Positions 63,748 through 64,000 of a DNA stretch of 64,000 bases are shown in pieces. Below the pieces are notes generated by a model. It searched no databases, was not told the origin of the DNA, and worked only from the letters and a program-made list of their open reading frames with translations. The stretch covers positions 287,163 through 351,162 of the forward strand of contig NZ_JAVFVU010000003.1 in the NCBI RefSeq assembly GCF_030929615.1, written 5' to 3'. Source of the DNA: Dyadobacter sp. LHD-138 (lineage in GTDB: Bacteria > Bacteroidota > Bacteroidia > Cytophagales > Spirosomataceae). The stretch's first letter is position 1; each line of letters starts with the position of its first letter. Made by a program: the position numbers and the translations under genes.

Positions 63748-64000
63748 GAGACGTCTATGACTTAGTGTCCTCTCTTGCTAAGAAGCACAAAATAAGCTAT
63801 TTGTGTACACTTTTTGAAATAAGCAGAACAGCATATTATCGATACAAGCGAGGTAAAAGTTATTATGCGGACAGTAAGTATAATCGTCCCAAACATGAGA
63901 TTCGGATCGAGTTTATCAGAAATATGAAACGCTATGGCAGCCGGAGAATCAAGGCATCCTTAAATCAAAATGGTACAAAAATCAGCCGTCAGAAAGTGGC
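63729..64000 (+). CDS. IS3-family transposase OrfB, start only
   Basis: The frame continues in -1 from the slippery site as LEFVRLRDVYDLVSSLAKKHKISYLCTLFEISRTAYYRYKRGK and YGSRRIKASLNQNG, typical of the IS3 OrfB N-terminus (HTH_21 region). It runs off the window before the DDE motifs, so only about 90 residues are visible and intactness cannot be judged. Confidence 0.9.

Larger units (their letters stand above)
63396..64000 (+). mobile_element. IS3-family insertion sequence, left part
   Basis: The element begins close to 63396, right after the truncated IS1595 gene, and carries orfA and the start of orfB up to the window edge. The exact left end was not fixed. It is nested in the older IS1595 remnant. 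Confidence 0.75.

Overview
The window looks like chromosome of a Bacteroidota bacterium, most likely a Cytophagales member of the Dyadobacter/Spirosoma kind (inference). The signs are a SusD remnant, a hybrid two-component sensor, a GH78 rhamnosidase, DUF4838 and sialate O-acetylesterase lipoproteins or exoproteins, A-rich sequence rather than Shine-Dalgarno before starts, and a TTTG-N19-TAnnTTTG type promoter. No tRNA or rRNA gene was seen.

Layout. 1-8678: sugar and lipid catabolism: the end of a sugar MFS transporter, a glucosamine-6-phosphate deaminase-like enzyme, a broken SusD, a Tat-signal DegT-family aminotransferase, a beta-propeller protein, a LacI-type regulator and a ceramidase-like enzyme. 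8740-9318: a decayed IS982 transposase. 9446-13752: a CRISPR array of 66 repeats and 65 spacers. 13965-23533: a complete type I-B cas set on the minus strand (cas6, then cas8b-cas7-cas5-cas3-cas4-cas1-cas2). 24000-32400: accessory genes, two paralogous lipoproteins, a GH20-like exoprotein, a DUF4932-like protein between 29-bp direct repeats, and a decayed IS3 element. 32811-44598: a seven-gene minus-strand operon headed by a small LuxR-type regulator and encoding peptidoglycan-binding/M15-like, OmpA-like and zinc-peptidase proteins. 44950-48260: an MBL-fold protein, a retropepsin pseudogene and a DUF2975-Xre pair. 48815-61833: glycan degradation (DUF4838, GH78, sialate esterase), two SAM methyltransferases and a hybrid sensor with a shortened periplasmic domain. 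61997-64000: a small secreted peptide, a VOC protein, and an IS3 element sitting on a truncated IS1595.

The most interesting signal lies between cas6 and cas8. On the plus strand there are two degenerate CRISPR repeats (22586-22615 and 22638-22667) around a 22-nt pseudo-spacer, ending in an intrinsic terminator. The pseudo-spacer matches, at 13 of its first 16 positions, DNA covering the -33 box of the predicted cas8 operon promoter; two of the three mismatches fall at positions 6 and 12, which type I Cascade flips out. This has the architecture of a crRNA-like guide that lets Cascade repress its own operon (CreR-like) or control a toxin (CreTA-like). It rests on sequence reading and needs RNA evidence.

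Genes probably acting together: the transporter, deaminase, LacI regulator and ceramidase region (shared TACGTAC operator-like motifs); the eight cas genes with array and guide-like RNA; the LuxR-headed exoprotein operon; and the rhamnosidase, esterase and DUF4838 glycan-degradation set.
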